DNA of 56,248 nucleotides from an uncultured Oscillospiraceae bacterium. GTDB lineage: Bacteria > Bacillota > Clostridia > Oscillospirales > Ruminococcaceae. Below the pieces are notes generated by a model. That model was given only the letters and a program-made list of their open reading frames with translations. It was not told the DNA's origin and did not search any database. The stretch lies in assembly GCA_910577365.1 (NCBI GenBank), contig CAJTMU010000010.1, positions 1-56,248 of the forward strand, written 5' to 3'. Each line of letters starts with the position of its first letter. The stretch's first letter is position 1. A program made the translations under genes and the position numbers. Positions 1-9,022 of this stretch are shown piece by piece.

Positions 1-2
1 TA

Positions 3-8
3 TATAAT
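3..8 (+). promoter_or_regulatory. possible -10 box for the first gene
   Basis: TATAAT lies about 45 bases before the chosen start of the zinc-ribbon gene. Any -35 box would be outside the window, so this is only half a promoter. Confidence 0.35.
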
Positions 9-53
9 AAAGATAACAGCTCAATGATACCTGCCAAACGAAAGGAATATATT

Positions 54-3000
54 ATGATATGTAATAATTGCAGCAGTGAAATAACCGACAGCGCGAAATT
101 CTGTCCCGTCTGTGGTCAGAAGTGTGCTCCCGCTCCGCTTTTTTGCACAAACTGCGGACTGGAGCTTAAACCCGGCTCCAAGTTCTGTCCCGTTTGCGGC
201 ATCCCCGTGGGGGAAAGGGAAATTAAGCCTGAATCCTTGGATTATGTCGGGAACGTTGATGACCCCAAGAGTGCTTTTGAAAGCCTTGTGGCAGCTATGC
301 CTTCGGCTCCATCAATTTCAACAGATGCTCCTGTTATTCCCGAAGCACCTGTTTTAAGTGAAATACCCTCAGGAATACCCACTTCTGTAAATGGTTCTCC
401 GACAAGCGGGTTTGGCATGCCCAAGCCTGTGAACGACATTGCGGGAGCAGTTATCGCTCCAACGGAAAGCGCCCCGATATATGCAGGGGCTTCCGTAGCA
501 GAGACAGACCATAGAGTAAATCTTGCCAAGCCTGTCCCACAGCCTGATTACGCCGATTTTGGCGACCTTGGCTTGGCAGGCGCTGCCGCCCTGCCCGTAA
601 CTCCTATCAAAAAGCGTAACGGCGGGAAAATAGCAATTATAATCGGCGCGGCAGTTTTTACCATGGCGGCGGTTCTGGCAGTGGTATTCATGCTGAACAA
701 AGGTCCCATAATGAATATGTTTATGGGTGACAGCAGGTATGCTTCCATGATTGAAGGCAGGGGGCTTAAAAACGTATCTCAGTATGCCGACAGTCCCGTA
801 ATATCTCAGGGGATAAAGAGTGTAAGCGCATCCTACGCGGTTTCAGCAGCCGCGGTGAACTCCTATGACAACTACTCGTCAGCAAAAACGATGATACGCA
901 CGAACAATACAGCATCGCAGTTTGCGGCTATGCTGGAGCAGTATAAGAGCATGATGCTGAAAACTTACGGTGTAAATTCGGCATCAGTAAAGCTGGATAC
1001 CGATATCACCGTCACGGATACCGCAAAGGCGCTGCTTTTCAGCGACTACGCCACTGAAGAGGAAAAGGCGGAATTTGACAAGGCGCTGGAAGCTCTCAAC
1101 TCTGTCACTTTTACATATGACATCACTGCCGACAATGACTCGGCAATGTTGGGTGTTGAGATGACCGAGAGCGGTCTTACCGTAAACGCGCAGGCATTTA
1201 TGCTGTCGGACGGTACGGTTTATATCTGCTTTCCGTTCGGCTCGGACAAGGCGATAAAGTATGTCATGAAGGACGGCGTGGCAGTTTTCGCAGAGGAAGC
1301 CCCCGAGCTGAAGCTGGACGAAAATGAGATAGCCCGTCTTATAGAGGAAATAACTGACATATATCTCAGATACTATGAGAACTCCGAGATTGTGATAGAG
1401 GGCGACGGCGAACTATTCGCGAGCGACGCAAAGGCTCACGGAACGCTTATAACCGTGACAATGAACAGCGGACTTCTTGAAGATATGTTCGCGGAGATAG
1501 GCAGACATATCGCGGACGACACATATTTCAGCGGACAAATTATTGATTATGTCAGAGAATGTGGTATGGAGCTTACCCTTGACGAATACAAAGAGGATAT
1601 CATCAGTGCTTTTGACACAGACATAAACGACGATTACTCGCTTGTTATAAAGTCGGTGGTAGACAAGAACAACAACATACTCGGAAAAAGCTATTCACTT
1701 TCCGGAGCGTACAACTTTGAAATCAATGACACTTCAAGCTACGATTCGTATTCGTCGGTTAATAATGTTTGCTTCAGCTATGTTGAAAGCAGCGATGTTT
1801 TTGCAGCGGAGACGGGATATTTCTCCACATACAGTCTTGCCGACAATATTTACACAGACGAATTTAATATTTCCGCGCTTATGAAAAGGACTTCCGAAAC
1901 AGACGGCACGGTAAGTCTCAAGATACGCAGCAACGAGGACAGCTACGCGGCGAACATTGAATACAGCGGCGCAAAAACCGAAAAATTCCTTGGAAGCGAC
2001 GTTAACACCGGAACATACACCGTTACGATAACACCCCCTGCGGATTTCACCGAAGATATCAGCAGCGTTGACGCAGCGGTTCTGGCAGCACTCTCCGCAG
2101 CAAAATTCACGGTTTCCTCAGGAATTGATGACAACGCATATTTGTGCACTTTCAAGATTGATATTCCTCAGTACGGAAGCATCGCACTTAACATGTCAAT
2201 GGCCGGTTCCGACGGCAAGGTAAGCGTTCCCTCGGGTGACGTTATTGAAATAAGCGACACTCTGGCGCAATATCTTTCCTCCTATAATTTCATGTACGGC
2301 TATGGCAGCTATGACGGTGCAGAGCTTAGCGACGCGGATAAAGCGGCTATGGAAGAGCTTTCAGCGCTGTTTGAGGAGCTTAAGGACAAGGCTGCTTCCT
2401 CTGATTCCTACTTTGCGCAGTATATCTCCGAAGCTCTCGGAGAATCCTCTCAAAAATTCTCAACTGTTCCCGTTCCCTACGCAATTGATGATGATGTATC
2501 AGCACTCAACGCGCGCATTTATAAAGATATCACGGCAGTAGAGAATATACATGACCGACCTGATTTAAGCGAGTTGCTTAAATCAAAATGCTCTGATCTC
2601 TCCTCAAACCTGTATGGTCTGTTTTACGAAGTTTATTTTGGTATGTCGCAGGACAGCTACGACAGCATCTCCGCACAGCTCAATAAGCATGAGGAAGCTC
2701 TTGCAGCGCTTGAAAAGGAAGCAGAGGAGCTAACGATTCCCGCAGTACCCGACATTGGATTCTCAGATTATGATTTTAGCGAGATGAGCTATGAGGTTCT
2801 TCTTCTAGCTTCTGCTGACATAACCTCCAGATATGGCATGGCTGCATATACAATGACTAACAGCGGTTTGGAAACCGACCCTGATATGGCTAAGCTGAAT
2901 GCAGAAGCCGAAGAAGCGTGCATAGCCGCCGCGAACAGTCTTCAACGATTAGGAGAATCCATATCCAACGGAAATCTTTCAGTTCCCCTCTTAAGGGACG

Positions 3001-3071
3001 CGAGGAAAAAAATGAAAGCATATGAAGAAGCCGTAAACGCGTTTGTAAAAGCAATGTTAATATCACAGTAA
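54..3071 (+). CDS. double zinc-ribbon, single-pass membrane protein with a large extracellular domain
   Basis: The start at 54 is preferred over the ATG at 24 because AAAGGA sits 7 bases upstream of it; this gives 1005 residues. Two zinc ribbons open the protein (C3/C6/C17/C20 and C31/C34/C45/C48). A Pro/Ala-rich linker follows, then one membrane helix at about 193-214 preceded by KKRNGGK. The remaining ~790 residues are Ser/Asp/Tyr-rich and should face outside, with a helical Glu-rich stretch near the C-terminus. This architecture (cytosolic zinc ribbons, one helix, extracellular repeats) is common in Clostridia, but no biochemical role is established. A terminator hairpin follows directly, so the gene is probably monocistronic. 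Confidence 0.85.
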   Translation: MICNNCSSEITDSAKFCPVCGQKCAPAPLFCTNCGLELKPGSKFCPVCGIPVGEREIKPESLDYVGNVDDPKSAFESLVAAMPSAPSISTDAPVIPEAPVLSEIPSGIPTSVNGSPTSGFGMPKPVNDIAGAVIAPTESAPIYAGASVAETDHRVNLAKPVPQPDYADFGDLGLAGAAALPVTPIKKRNGGKIAIIIGAAVFTMAAVLAVVFMLNKGPIMNMFMGDSRYASMIEGRGLKNVSQYADSPVISQGIKSVSASYAVSAAAVNSYDNYSSAKTMIRTNNTASQFAAMLEQYKSMMLKTYGVNSASVKLDTDITVTDTAKALLFSDYATEEEKAEFDKALEALNSVTFTYDITADNDSAMLGVEMTESGLTVNAQAFMLSDGTVYICFPFGSDKAIKYVMKDGVAVFAEEAPELKLDENEIARLIEEITDIYLRYYENSEIVIEGDGELFASDAKAHGTLITVTMNSGLLEDMFAEIGRHIADDTYFSGQIIDYVRECGMELTLDEYKEDIISAFDTDINDDYSLVIKSVVDKNNNILGKSYSLSGAYNFEINDTSSYDSYSSVNNVCFSYVESSDVFAAETGYFSTYSLADNIYTDEFNISALMKRTSETDGTVSLKIRSNEDSYAANIEYSGAKTEKFLGSDVNTGTYTVTITPPADFTEDISSVDAAVLAALSAAKFTVSSGIDDNAYLCTFKIDIPQYGSIALNMSMAGSDGKVSVPSGDVIEISDTLAQYLSSYNFMYGYGSYDGAELSDADKAAMEELSALFEELKDKAASSDSYFAQYISEALGESSQKFSTVPVPYAIDDDVSALNARIYKDITAVENIHDRPDLSELLKSKCSDLSSNLYGLFYEVYFGMSQDSYDSISAQLNKHEEALAALEKEAEELTIPAVPDIGFSDYDFSEMSYEVLLLASADITSRYGMAAYTMTNSGLETDPDMAKLNAEAEEACIAAANSLQRLGESISNGNLSVPLLRDARKKMKAYEEAVNAFVKAMLISQ

Positions 3072-3083
3072 ATTAGCATGGTC

Positions 3084-3122
3084 AAAAAATCCCGTACCCA
3101 AGTAATGGATACGGGATTTTTA
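3084..3122 (+). terminator. Rho-independent terminator of the zinc-ribbon gene
   Basis: AAAATCCCGTA pairs with TACGGGATTTT, starting 13 bases after the stop codon. The loop region carries ACCCAAGTAATGG, which recurs in a second hairpin about 200 bases downstream. Confidence 0.8.
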
Positions 3123-3611
3123 ATTGTATAAAAAGTGTTGACCCAAGCTGATTTACTTTAATCTAAAATTCTTTCGACCCGCTTAAGTCAGCATTGCGCT
3201 TCTCCCCATATTGCTGACTTAGGTTCTCTCAAAAAATTCCTGCGTCATCATTGCGTTACAATAACTTTTTCTGCAAGCTAATCCAGCACCCAAGTAATGG
3301 GTGCTGGGTTTTTTCGTTACAATTCAGATATAAGAGCAATCAATGTGTCACTGTTCAAGTCCTACTCTTTGTCTCAATTTTCATTTGTGCTTATTGCGCT
3401 TATTTCCAAAATTCGGGGTATATGGTCATTCCGTCCGCTGCATTAAATGAATCCAAGGTGTACTCGGATGGAATACGTCCTCGCTTTTTCTATATTTTAT
3501 GTTCCTTCTATCCCCCGTTTGCTAACGCCTGACTTTTGAATCCTTTGCTAAAATATCAAAAATGAATTGTAGTTTATCACAATCAGCTGACTGTTAAATT
3601 TAATCGCTCTT
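3123..3611. other. non-coding stretch with a second hairpin and a possible degenerate repeat copy
   Basis: I see no convincing gene here; a 93-codon plus-strand ORF lacks a ribosome site and recognisable composition. Around 3162-3250 there is a weak match to the dispersed fold-back repeat (AAAATTCTTTCGACCCGC at one end, AAAAAATTCCTGCGTCAT at the other) enclosing the inverted pair AAGTCAGCA / TGCTGACTT. The hairpin at 3282-3314 is listed separately. Confidence 0.5.
3282..3314 (+). terminator. second terminator-like hairpin
   Basis: CCAGCACCC and GGGTGCTGG form a perfect 9-bp stem with loop AAGTAAT, followed by a T run. It shares the 13-mer ACCCAAGTAATGG with the terminator at 3084-3122. No gene ends just before it, so it may be a duplicated terminator or the end of a lost gene. 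Confidence 0.6.
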
Positions 3612-4121
3612 CTAACATATTTCCTGAATGTTTGAGAAAATAGAATTAGGCGGTTGCTTCTTGCAATACATAATTTTATCGACTCCCTCATTTTGTATTG
3701 CATACCATCCAGGCTCAAGCAACAGTTCAAAAACCTTTTCCATTTCCAATTCCGGATAGGCAAGGCATTGAATCAGTTCGCTTGCTGTAACCGCTAACAA
3801 TTTTCCGGTAGGAAGATGCAGCCACTTACATGGGTCCGTAAGTTCGGCGCTTTTTGTAAACTCACATTCCTTGACAACATTCTCCAAAAGCCAAACGACC
3901 ATTTTTCCCTGTCCACAAAATTCCCGAATTTGTTCGGTTTCCCGCTGCCTTACGGTATTCCAGTCCTCATCGGGAAAGTCAAAAATCAATTCGGAGGTTC
4001 CAGAGAAATCAAGTAAAATGTCCATTGCATATAACAGATCATCATTATTCAATTCTATCAGATAGCCTTCATCTATGAAAACCAATCCATCCATTATGTC
4101 ACAGTTCAATGTATATTTCAT
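3612..4121 (-). CDS. hypothetical cytosolic protein
   Basis: The start at 4121 (MKYTLNCD...) has AGAGGA 8 bases upstream; the open frame continues to 4244 but without a better ribosome site. The 169-residue product is acidic, has no signal peptide or membrane segment and ends with a Cys. Features include an N-terminal LNNDDLLYAMDILLDFSG segment and a mid region rich in Trp and Glu. I do not recognise the family. It lies between a non-coding stretch and the BMP lipoprotein on the same strand, with no obvious functional link. Its somewhat AT-rich sequence suggests accessory status. Confidence 0.6.
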   Translation of the reverse strand: MKYTLNCDIMDGLVFIDEGYLIELNNDDLLYAMDILLDFSGTSELIFDFPDEDWNTVRQRETEQIREFCGQGKMVVWLLENVVKECEFTKSAELTDPCKWLHLPTGKLLAVTASELIQCLAYPELEMEKVFELLLEPGWYAIQNEGVDKIMYCKKQPPNSIFSNIQEIC

Positions 4122-4322
4122 GTACCATTTCCTCTTCGGCAAAAAGTTAATCATAAATCCCTGTTTTGTGCTGATTTTACCACAAAGATCTTCAAGTGTC
4201 AACGCGTAGCCAGTGAAATTGACAGTGCCATACTCCAACAACACAAAAGCTAAAAGTAAATTTTTATACTGTTTAAATTCTTGCTCAGATCTGTTTCAAA
4301 CCAACACAAAAGGGAATTGGGT

Positions 4323-5498
4323 CTATTCTTTTATTTCAAAGCTGTTTATTTCCAGATCGGTCTTTGGCTGACGGAAAGTCTCCAGAACATTTGTGCCGTA
4401 AACATACCACTCCATATTGTATATCTCATTCACAGTCATGCTGTCATACTGCGTATATTTAATTTTTTCGTTAGTATCTTTAAGCTCACCGCTGAAAATA
4501 TATGCCTGCCCGCCGGAAACCTTTGCTGCAAGGGTGGTTATAAGCTCCTGAGTGCCTTCCTTAGAAGCGGACAGCGCCTCGGAAACATTAATTATCCCAT
4601 TACCCATATTTCCCACATATTCTTCCGCCAGCCATGTGTCAAGCGTTATCTGCTTGAATTGCGAAAGAAAGAAGCTGTCGTATGAACTGTAATAATACAT
4701 AAGCATATTTTCATAATTCGCCGCGTCTGCACCATAGTTCATGTTGCCCACAAATTTTATTCCCTTGCTTTCGCAGTATTCGGCAGTTTCGGGAGATTCG
4801 GTATAACTTATGATTACGTCGCAGCCCTCGCTTACAAGGGCATCTACGGCTTTACGTATCTCATCGTCGGCAGACGCAGTCGCAGCCACTACCGAACCTT
4901 CCTCATAAACAAGCTGTGTTCCGAGCGTCACCGCGTTGATAAAGGGAATGTAGTAATACTGTCCCATATCCGCGACAACACCCACCTTCTCATTTTCAGA
5001 ATTGAATGCCGCTGCCAGTCCCGCAACATATCCCGCTTGATAGGGTGTTTCGGTATACGCATATACATTGGCGGTGCTGACGTGAGAGCCCATCGATACA
5101 AAATTAATGTTCATGTATTTCCCCGCGATAGACGGTATCGCGTGGGCGTAGACCGGACTTGCCGCAACAATATAAGTGCAGCCGTCCTCCGCAAGAGTCT
5201 TGACAGCCTCTTCAAAATCGGTGATCGTAACATTGTCAATATACTCGGTAAACAGATCCGAATGACTCACCGCCTTAAGCCTGTGGAAATTGATCTCCTC
5301 CGTAGTTCCGCCGCTGTCCGCACTGCCGTTAAAGATATATCCCACCTTGGTGGTTTCCTTAACAGGCTCAGACGTAACGGCTTCAGCTGTTGCCTCTCCC
5401 GTTGCCACGCTGGTTTCGGCGCTGTCATTGCAGCCTGCCGCACCGAGTGCCGTACAAACCGCCAGCAGAGCCGCTATCCTTTTAAAACCTTTTGTCAT
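4323..5498 (-). CDS. BMP-family (basic membrane protein) substrate-binding lipoprotein
   Basis: The 391-residue product begins with a lipoprotein signal ending LGAAGC, so C23 should be lipidated and the protein anchored outside the membrane. The body resembles BMP/PnrA-like periplasmic-binding proteins: a first lobe with VGYIFNGSADSGG, EEAVKTLAEDGCTYIVAASP and YQAGYVAGLAAAF, then a second lobe with EGCDVIISYTESPETAEYCESKGIKFVGN. Members usually bind nucleosides or similar ligands for ABC importers. No permease or ATPase gene is adjacent, so it is an orphan here or works with a distant transporter. GGAGG stands upstream of the ATG, and a long leader precedes it. The ligand cannot be read from sequence. 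Confidence 0.85.
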   Translation of the reverse strand: MTKGFKRIAALLAVCTALGAAGCNDSAETSVATGEATAEAVTSEPVKETTKVGYIFNGSADSGGTTEEINFHRLKAVSHSDLFTEYIDNVTITDFEEAVKTLAEDGCTYIVAASPVYAHAIPSIAGKYMNINFVSMGSHVSTANVYAYTETPYQAGYVAGLAAAFNSENEKVGVVADMGQYYYIPFINAVTLGTQLVYEEGSVVAATASADDEIRKAVDALVSEGCDVIISYTESPETAEYCESKGIKFVGNMNYGADAANYENMLMYYYSSYDSFFLSQFKQITLDTWLAEEYVGNMGNGIINVSEALSASKEGTQELITTLAAKVSGGQAYIFSGELKDTNEKIKYTQYDSMTVNEIYNMEWYVYGTNVLETFRQPKTDLEINSFEIKE

Positions 5499-5813
5499 AT
5501 TAAAATAGCCTCCTTTAAAGAGATTCAGCCTGTGTATAAAAGTTGACCCAGATCAAATCATTAAAAAGCTCAAATTTTCCGCTGGTCATACTTCTTTCTG
5601 CTTACTTGAGAAGTTTTGCACGGCTCGTAATTAAATGCCACAAATGCCCAATGCTGCGCAAAATCTGACATATCATGCGGAAACCGTGCAGCGTATTCAT
5701 CACAAACGCGCACTTTTTGAAATTACATGCTCCGACATTGCTTATCAAAAGGCTTTTTCACAGGCTGAAGTGATTGTTTTTATTTTATGCGCAAATAAAA
5801 AATATCCGATTCT
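5499..5813 (-). promoter_or_regulatory. long 5' leader of the BMP lipoprotein gene
   Basis: About 310 nt separate the promoter at 5814-5842 from the start codon, with no credible ORF between. Read on the minus strand, the leader contains CTGCACGGTTTCCGC (5677-5691) and CCAGCGGAAA (5576-5585). Both blocks occur in the same order in the pfkA leader. TGCACGG in the first block can pair with CCGTGCA near 5618-5624. I do not recognise a known riboswitch class. Confidence 0.45.
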
Positions 5814-5842
5814 ATTATATCATACTTTTCTGAAAATTGCAA
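5814..5842 (-). promoter_or_regulatory. sigma-A-type promoter for the BMP lipoprotein gene
   Basis: On the minus strand TTGCAA (5837-5842) and TATAAT (5814-5819) are separated by exactly 17 bases. Confidence 0.65.
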
Positions 5843-5858
5843 TAATAACATGAAATTT

Positions 5859-6830
5859 TTATGACTGAGACACCATGCTTATTTCCCCAGCCCCGCTGAA
5901 TATCACATCTGGCTTTTCGGAAAACGGAACTTCGGATTCGCAGCGCTCCACCTGCGCCGCTTCAGCATTTCCATAATATCTGAACGCCAGCCACTCACGC
6001 ATTTTTGTCAGTGTTTCGGGCGTTGCCGCCGTTATGCTGTCACCACTGTGAAATATCTTGACCGTGCCACCGCGCATCACCAGCTGCCGCGCCAGTGCAA
6101 AAGCCATATCGCAGCACTCCGAAAGCCCGCTGTCCATTATAAGGATATTGGTGCTTGCAAGCCCGTTAGACTCGTCAAGGCGCACCATTAGGCGGCGCTT
6201 TTTCGCGGAGAGCTTATAATTTATACGGCGAAGGGAATCCCCCGGAAAATATTCTCTGTGTTCATAACCGGGAAGTCCTCCCGACATCACCGAATGCCCT
6301 TCCTCCGCTTCCTCATCCTCCGACGGCAGATTTTTCATTATTATCTCAGGTCCCGAATATTCTATCGGGCGCGGGGTTACAGCTATAAGCGCCGTTTCGG
6401 ATATTGGCACACGAAAACGGACAATACTCCAGAAATCTCTTACTGCCGCCGACCGCGCGGTGATAGTGTTCATACCGCTCCGCTCGGTTCTGTAAGCTCC
6501 GGTTACCACTGCTCTTCGGCGGAAAAGCAGCGATGTCTGCACAGTGACTTCGGTGCTTCCCTCTATTTTTATTTCAATAAAAGGAAGAAAGCAGAAGCCC
6601 TTTTTGCTTACCACAACGTCGTAGCTCAGTCTGTCGCCAAATTCTGCGAACTCTGCGCGGGGTTTAATCTCCACGGCGAAGCGCCTTCTTGAAAACGCGC
6701 AGCTAAGCGCCGAAAACAGCCCCGCTCCTGCCAGAACATAAATCAGCGCCCAGCCAATGCTTCCGTTAATGAAAACAAGAAATAGCAGCGCAAACGCCAG
6801 CGCTTGAATATAGCTCGCAATGTGCGTCAT
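5859..6830 (-). CDS. DUF58 domain-containing membrane protein
   Basis: This 323-residue protein has two N-terminal hydrophobic segments (about 8-24 and 26-46), a beta-rich middle, and the hallmark DUF58 segment at 189-219 (YEHREYFPGDSLRRINYKLS, then KKRRL). DUF58 proteins usually sit beside a MoxR AAA ATPase and a transglutaminase-like membrane protein, and adopt a von Willebrand-A-like fold in their C-terminal part. The start overlaps the end of the transglutaminase reading frame by ATGA, so the two were built for coupled translation. No moxR gene is present in the window, which is unusual. A nonsense codon in the upstream partner may reduce its expression through lost coupling. Confidence 0.85.
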   Translation of the reverse strand: MTHIASYIQALAFALLFLVFINGSIGWALIYVLAGAGLFSALSCAFSRRRFAVEIKPRAEFAEFGDRLSYDVVVSKKGFCFLPFIEIKIEGSTEVTVQTSLLFRRRAVVTGAYRTERSGMNTITARSAAVRDFWSIVRFRVPISETALIAVTPRPIEYSGPEIIMKNLPSEDEEAEEGHSVMSGGLPGYEHREYFPGDSLRRINYKLSAKKRRLMVRLDESNGLASTNILIMDSGLSECCDMAFALARQLVMRGGTVKIFHSGDSITAATPETLTKMREWLAFRYYGNAEAAQVERCESEVPFSEKPDVIFSGAGEISMVSQS

Positions 6831-7255
6831 TTTCTCATTCTCCTTTTCATTTTCCGTATCTGCTTATAACAGCGGAACAGTCCGCGCACGTCTGCCGTTC
6901 CGCCGCCGTAAAACAGCTCATCCGCCGCCCCGCATATCCGCCCTGCCTGCTCGGGCATGGACAGTGTCCTCGTTATGATGTCGCGAACCTCTCCCACAGC
7001 GGTGCTTTCGGGATTTGCCCCGCTTATAGCGGCAGCTATCTTTCTTGTGCGGAAATATATACCGCGCACCCTGTTCGGACTGCTTCGAAGCGGGAATATG
7101 ACTGTGAACAGAAGCTCCGAAAGCTGTCTGCGGAAAATTATTATCAAAATAACGATTATGCCAGCCGCGATAATATAAGGCAGCGTGATAAATCCACCTT
7201 TACCGCCGCTTACAACGGGGACATACCGTGTGGGATCTATCGTTATCCAGCCATA
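6827..7255 (-). pseudogene. C-terminal part of the transglutaminase membrane protein, separated by an in-frame TGA
   Basis: This stretch is in the same frame as the ORF at 7256-9010 and follows its TGA codon without a gap. It reads YGWITIDPTRYVPVV, then a membrane helix (ITLPYIIAAGIIVILIII) and a basic cytosolic tail of about 100 residues ending KMKRRMRK. YGWITIDPT is the usual continuation of a transglutaminase core and carries the presumed catalytic Asp. The first possible in-frame restart is a TTG at 7147, inside or after the helix, and it has no strong ribosome site. The segment is probably untranslated, or produced only by readthrough. Confidence 0.75.
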
Positions 7256-9010
7256 TCAGTCCATATATATTGATGTTACGGCGTGAGCCTGAGAATCGGT
7301 CACATAAAACAGCCCGTCCTCGCCAAGCACCTTTTCCGAAAGGTTGAAACCCTCTGTGTAACGAGCAGTCAGCCCTGCCGCCCTCGCTATAAGGGTTGCG
7401 GCAGTAGCGAAATCGCTGCATATTCCAGTTTTGCTGTCAAATAAAAAGTATTCCGCGTCCACCACTGCCGGCACAAAATCCATGTTATATATAAAGCCCG
7501 ACTCACCGAACCAGCGCTCTATTGCCAGCGCCTTGTCGTAATCCGAATCAAGATCCGCAGTGATTGCCTCAGCAAGCTCCTCTATGCTTTTAGTCATACC
7601 CTTGCCGTATGTAACCTCGCGGTAGCGTCTCGCAAACTCCATTTCATCAAGAAAAGCGTTCGCTGTGGAGTTGGTTATTACGTTTTCCTCTGCCGCGTCC
7701 GTGATAAGCCGACCGAAATCCGTTTTTTCCATCGCCCTTATAAATTCCTCGTTGGGCAGGTCGGCAAAGTAATCCATAGTATACACCGCGTTGTTCTGCA
7801 GGTTGGATTCGGTGAATATCTCGTCGCGCATGGTGCGGAACGAGCGCCCTGAATATTCCTCAACCTTAAGCCTGAAGGTTTGGTTTGGATGAATGATAAC
7901 GCTTGTTTGTGAACCATCGCGAATCGCTATGCCAACCTCCGCCGACAGTGCGTCTTCCCCGCCCGTAACGGAGTGTCCGTCAATAGAACTTACCGAATAG
8001 GGTACGTCCTTGAGAAGCGCTGAATATTCCTTCAGCTTACCCGCCTCCGACGCATTCTTCAGCCTGTAAACAAGCTCAGCAGCACTGCGTCTGGCTCCCG
8101 TGGTCTGCCAGTCCGCATAACCCGTATCAAATTCCCGCGTCGTGCGCCAGCCGCCGCTGCCGTAATACTCGTCGAATGCCCAGCGCACTACCATCATGGG
8201 GGATTGGGATTTGGCAACAAACAACAAGTTTCCTTGCGGAGAGTTCGCGCCGGTATTCACCGATGAGGACATAAGGAAGTTGGTCAGCCTCTCCGAAGCA
8301 GCATAATACCCCCCTGTTTCCGAGAATACGTTATCGAGATAATCCCCCTGCGGCGTTTTGTCGCTCCGCGGCAGCACCGCGAGAAGCCCCGCCAATACAG
8401 CGCCCGCCGCCAGCACGGCTATGATACGTTCACGCACGGAGCGCTTATCATTTATGTAGATATTGTCAGCGGGAAACTCTGGGTGAGCCATAGCCGCCGC
8501 AGAAGCCGCAAATCCTGCCAGCATAAATATCAGCATGCCTTCCGGAATACCGCCCGCCGTCCTTGCAGAAAGTATCAGCGGTATAAATGACGGCAGCATC
8601 AAAAAGCAGGGTCTTGGGGAATAAACCGAAAAGTAGCAGCACGCAAAGCCCACTATCACCGAAAATATAACTATGCTCGCGCCGGCGAAAAACGGATCAA
8701 AAAAACTGGACGCGGTAAAGATATAGTCCATAATGTTGTTTCCGCCGCGGTTACTTTGCCCCATATGAAGCAGCGTCATGCACACGAACCCCAACGCCAT
8801 TGCCGCAAGCGCCGCAAAGCCTTTGTGTCTTCTCAGTGCATAGAACAGCATGAAAACTCCCGCGCTCAGCACCGTCATGGCTGCAGTGCATACCACAATA
8901 CTGCTTCTGCTTAAAACATACATAAGCGAAAGGCTTATCGCGGAAAGGTAAATAAATATCAGCGGATATTCCCGCGTTATAAAGACCGGCTTTGACTTTC
9001 TGGTTTTCAT
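7256..9010 (-). CDS. transglutaminase-like membrane protein, N-terminal part, truncated by TGA
   Basis: The 584-residue reading frame has a run of membrane helices in its first ~240 residues, an extracellular region, and a transglutaminase core with nucleophile C531 (GICSDFATAA) and H576 (QAHAVTSIYMD). It stops at TGA exactly where the family continues with a Gly or Trp followed by YGW and then the catalytic Asp. The uninterrupted gene would span 6827-9010 and encode about 727 residues, a normal length for TgpA-like proteins. As read, the product lacks the Asp and the last membrane helix. It stands between an RNA methyltransferase gene and DUF58. The family pairs with MoxR/DUF58; its substrate is not known here. 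Confidence 0.8.
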   Translation of the reverse strand: MKTRKSKPVFITREYPLIFIYLSAISLSLMYVLSRSSIVVCTAAMTVLSAGVFMLFYALRRHKGFAALAAMALGFVCMTLLHMGQSNRGGNNIMDYIFTASSFFDPFFAGASIVIFSVIVGFACCYFSVYSPRPCFLMLPSFIPLILSARTAGGIPEGMLIFMLAGFAASAAAMAHPEFPADNIYINDKRSVRERIIAVLAAGAVLAGLLAVLPRSDKTPQGDYLDNVFSETGGYYAASERLTNFLMSSSVNTGANSPQGNLLFVAKSQSPMMVVRWAFDEYYGSGGWRTTREFDTGYADWQTTGARRSAAELVYRLKNASEAGKLKEYSALLKDVPYSVSSIDGHSVTGGEDALSAEVGIAIRDGSQTSVIIHPNQTFRLKVEEYSGRSFRTMRDEIFTESNLQNNAVYTMDYFADLPNEEFIRAMEKTDFGRLITDAAEENVITNSTANAFLDEMEFARRYREVTYGKGMTKSIEELAEAITADLDSDYDKALAIERWFGESGFIYNMDFVPAVVDAEYFLFDSKTGICSDFATAATLIARAAGLTARYTEGFNLSEKVLGEDGLFYVTDSQAHAVTSIYMD

Positions 9011-9022
9011 AAAATTTTCCTG

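Noticed and set aside
3251..3532. 93-codon plus-strand ORF
   Set aside because: It starts before a terminator hairpin, reads through it, lacks a ribosome site and looks like random translation.
7256..7258. TGA as selenocysteine or as a reassigned sense codon
   Set aside because: Many intact genes in the window end at TGA, and the position is Gly or Trp in the family, not a redox Cys. I saw no SECIS-like hairpin directly downstream.
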